In this document: piece by piece, positions 6,110 to 6,326 of the stretch
Layout of the letters: every line of letters starts with the position of its first letter
Numbering within the stretch: position 1 is the first letter of the stretch
DNA from: Phycisphaerae bacterium
Lineage (GTDB): Bacteria; Planctomycetota; Phycisphaerae; JAAYCJ01
Direction of reading: 5' to 3'
Assembly (NCBI GenBank): GCA_015486815.1
Contig: WFQY01000249.1
Span: 1 to 6,326, forward strand
DNA: 6,326 nucleotides
The notes under the pieces: generated by a model
The model's database searches: none
The model's input: only the letters and a program-made list of their open reading frames with translations
What the model was told of the DNA's origin: nothing
Made by a program: the position numbers and the translations under genes

Positions 6110-6326
6110 ATACTCCTTACGAATGTGCGAAATTACACTCCTGCAAAATGCAATTCTTATGTCATCTCTGAAAGCGTACTGGTTGTCAAGTGTATTCTCA
6201 GCAGTATTTTTCGCCATAATATGGGCTTCCTAACTTATTATCGCTGATTCGTTTCCAAACCAGCTTACTCCTGCTCTGTCTGTGGACATACCATCCACCT
6301 TCTCCGCATCCCCCAGGGTCGGGGGA
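6100..6326. other. Intergenic region without a recognisable gene
   Basis: This 227-base stretch breaks the otherwise gapless gene packing. No protein family was recognised in any frame, and no tRNA, rRNA or riboswitch pattern was seen. Short features are the T tract at its left end, a small palindromic TGCAAAATGCA near 6142-6152, three scattered ACTCCT hexamers (6112, 6137, 6267) and a GC-rich hairpin at the right end. A 53-codon reading frame on the minus strand (6056-6217) is not supported as a gene. The region probably marks the operon's end and the upstream or downstream flank of the next gene, which lies outside the window. Confidence 0.5.
6309..6326. repeat. GC-rich perfect hairpin at the window edge
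   Basis: TCCCCC (6309-6314) and GGGGGA (6321-6326) are perfect inverted repeats of 6 bp around the loop AGGGTC. The stem may continue outward: TGC beyond 6326 would pair with GCA at 6306-6308. It could be an intrinsic terminator arm, the tip of a dispersed repeat, or chance. Its strong C/G composition contrasts with the AT-leaning bases to the left. No T tract can be seen because the window ends here. Confidence 0.4.

Noticed and set aside
6056..6217. A 53-codon minus-strand frame starting with ATG, with AGGA upstream
   Set aside because: It overlaps the end of the glycosyltransferase-FemAB gene by 44 bases and matches no family I recognise. Short open frames are common in intergenic DNA, so it is not called a gene.
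6182..6220. Promoter-like hexamers (TTGTCA at 6183 and CATAAT at 6215)
   Set aside because: The spacing between them is far too long, and neither has a suitable partner at 16-18 bases, so no promoter is called.
6030..6233. Plus-strand frame of 67 codons running past the last stop
   Set aside because: It starts inside the FemAB domain in another frame, has no ribosome binding site, and no recognised motif.

Overview
The window is a tightly packed run of five genes, all on the + strand, in a genome of moderate GC (about 40-45% judged from a few sampled lines). The best guess for the source is a planctomycete, perhaps a Phycisphaerae-type lineage. This rests on three things recalled from family knowledge: the form of the RNase E/G S1 region, the SLPVPRPVGI-type motif of the DUF2344 protein, and the FemAB protein of the PEP-CTERM/exosortase type. 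It was not confirmed by any search.

Layout: 1-492 is the C-terminal part of a radical SAM-linked DUF2344 (TIGR03936-type) protein, cut by the left edge. 495-2180 is a complete RNase E/G family endoribonuclease with its catalytic and zinc-link residues intact. 2184-3356 is PdxB, erythronate-4-phosphate dehydrogenase of vitamin B6 synthesis. 3357-3944 is a membrane-anchored left-handed beta-helix acyltransferase that starts at GTG. 3949-6099 is a 716-residue protein joining a GT-B glycosyltransferase to a FemAB/GNAT-like domain. 6100-6326 has no convincing gene, only a T-rich tract just after the last stop and a GC-rich hairpin at the right edge.

The gaps between genes are 2, 3, 0 and 4 bases, so co-transcription and translational coupling are likely. 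The promoter must lie left of the window. The first three genes belong to RNA processing and cofactor metabolism. The last two look like surface-polysaccharide or exopolysaccharide functions, so the operon joins housekeeping and envelope genes.

The most unusual item is the glycosyltransferase-FemAB fusion. rng, pdxB and the acyltransferase also share one reading frame, separated only by TGA-ATT-ATG and TAA-GTG, an arrangement from which gene fusions could arise easily. No CRISPR array, insertion sequence, tRNA or rRNA was seen.
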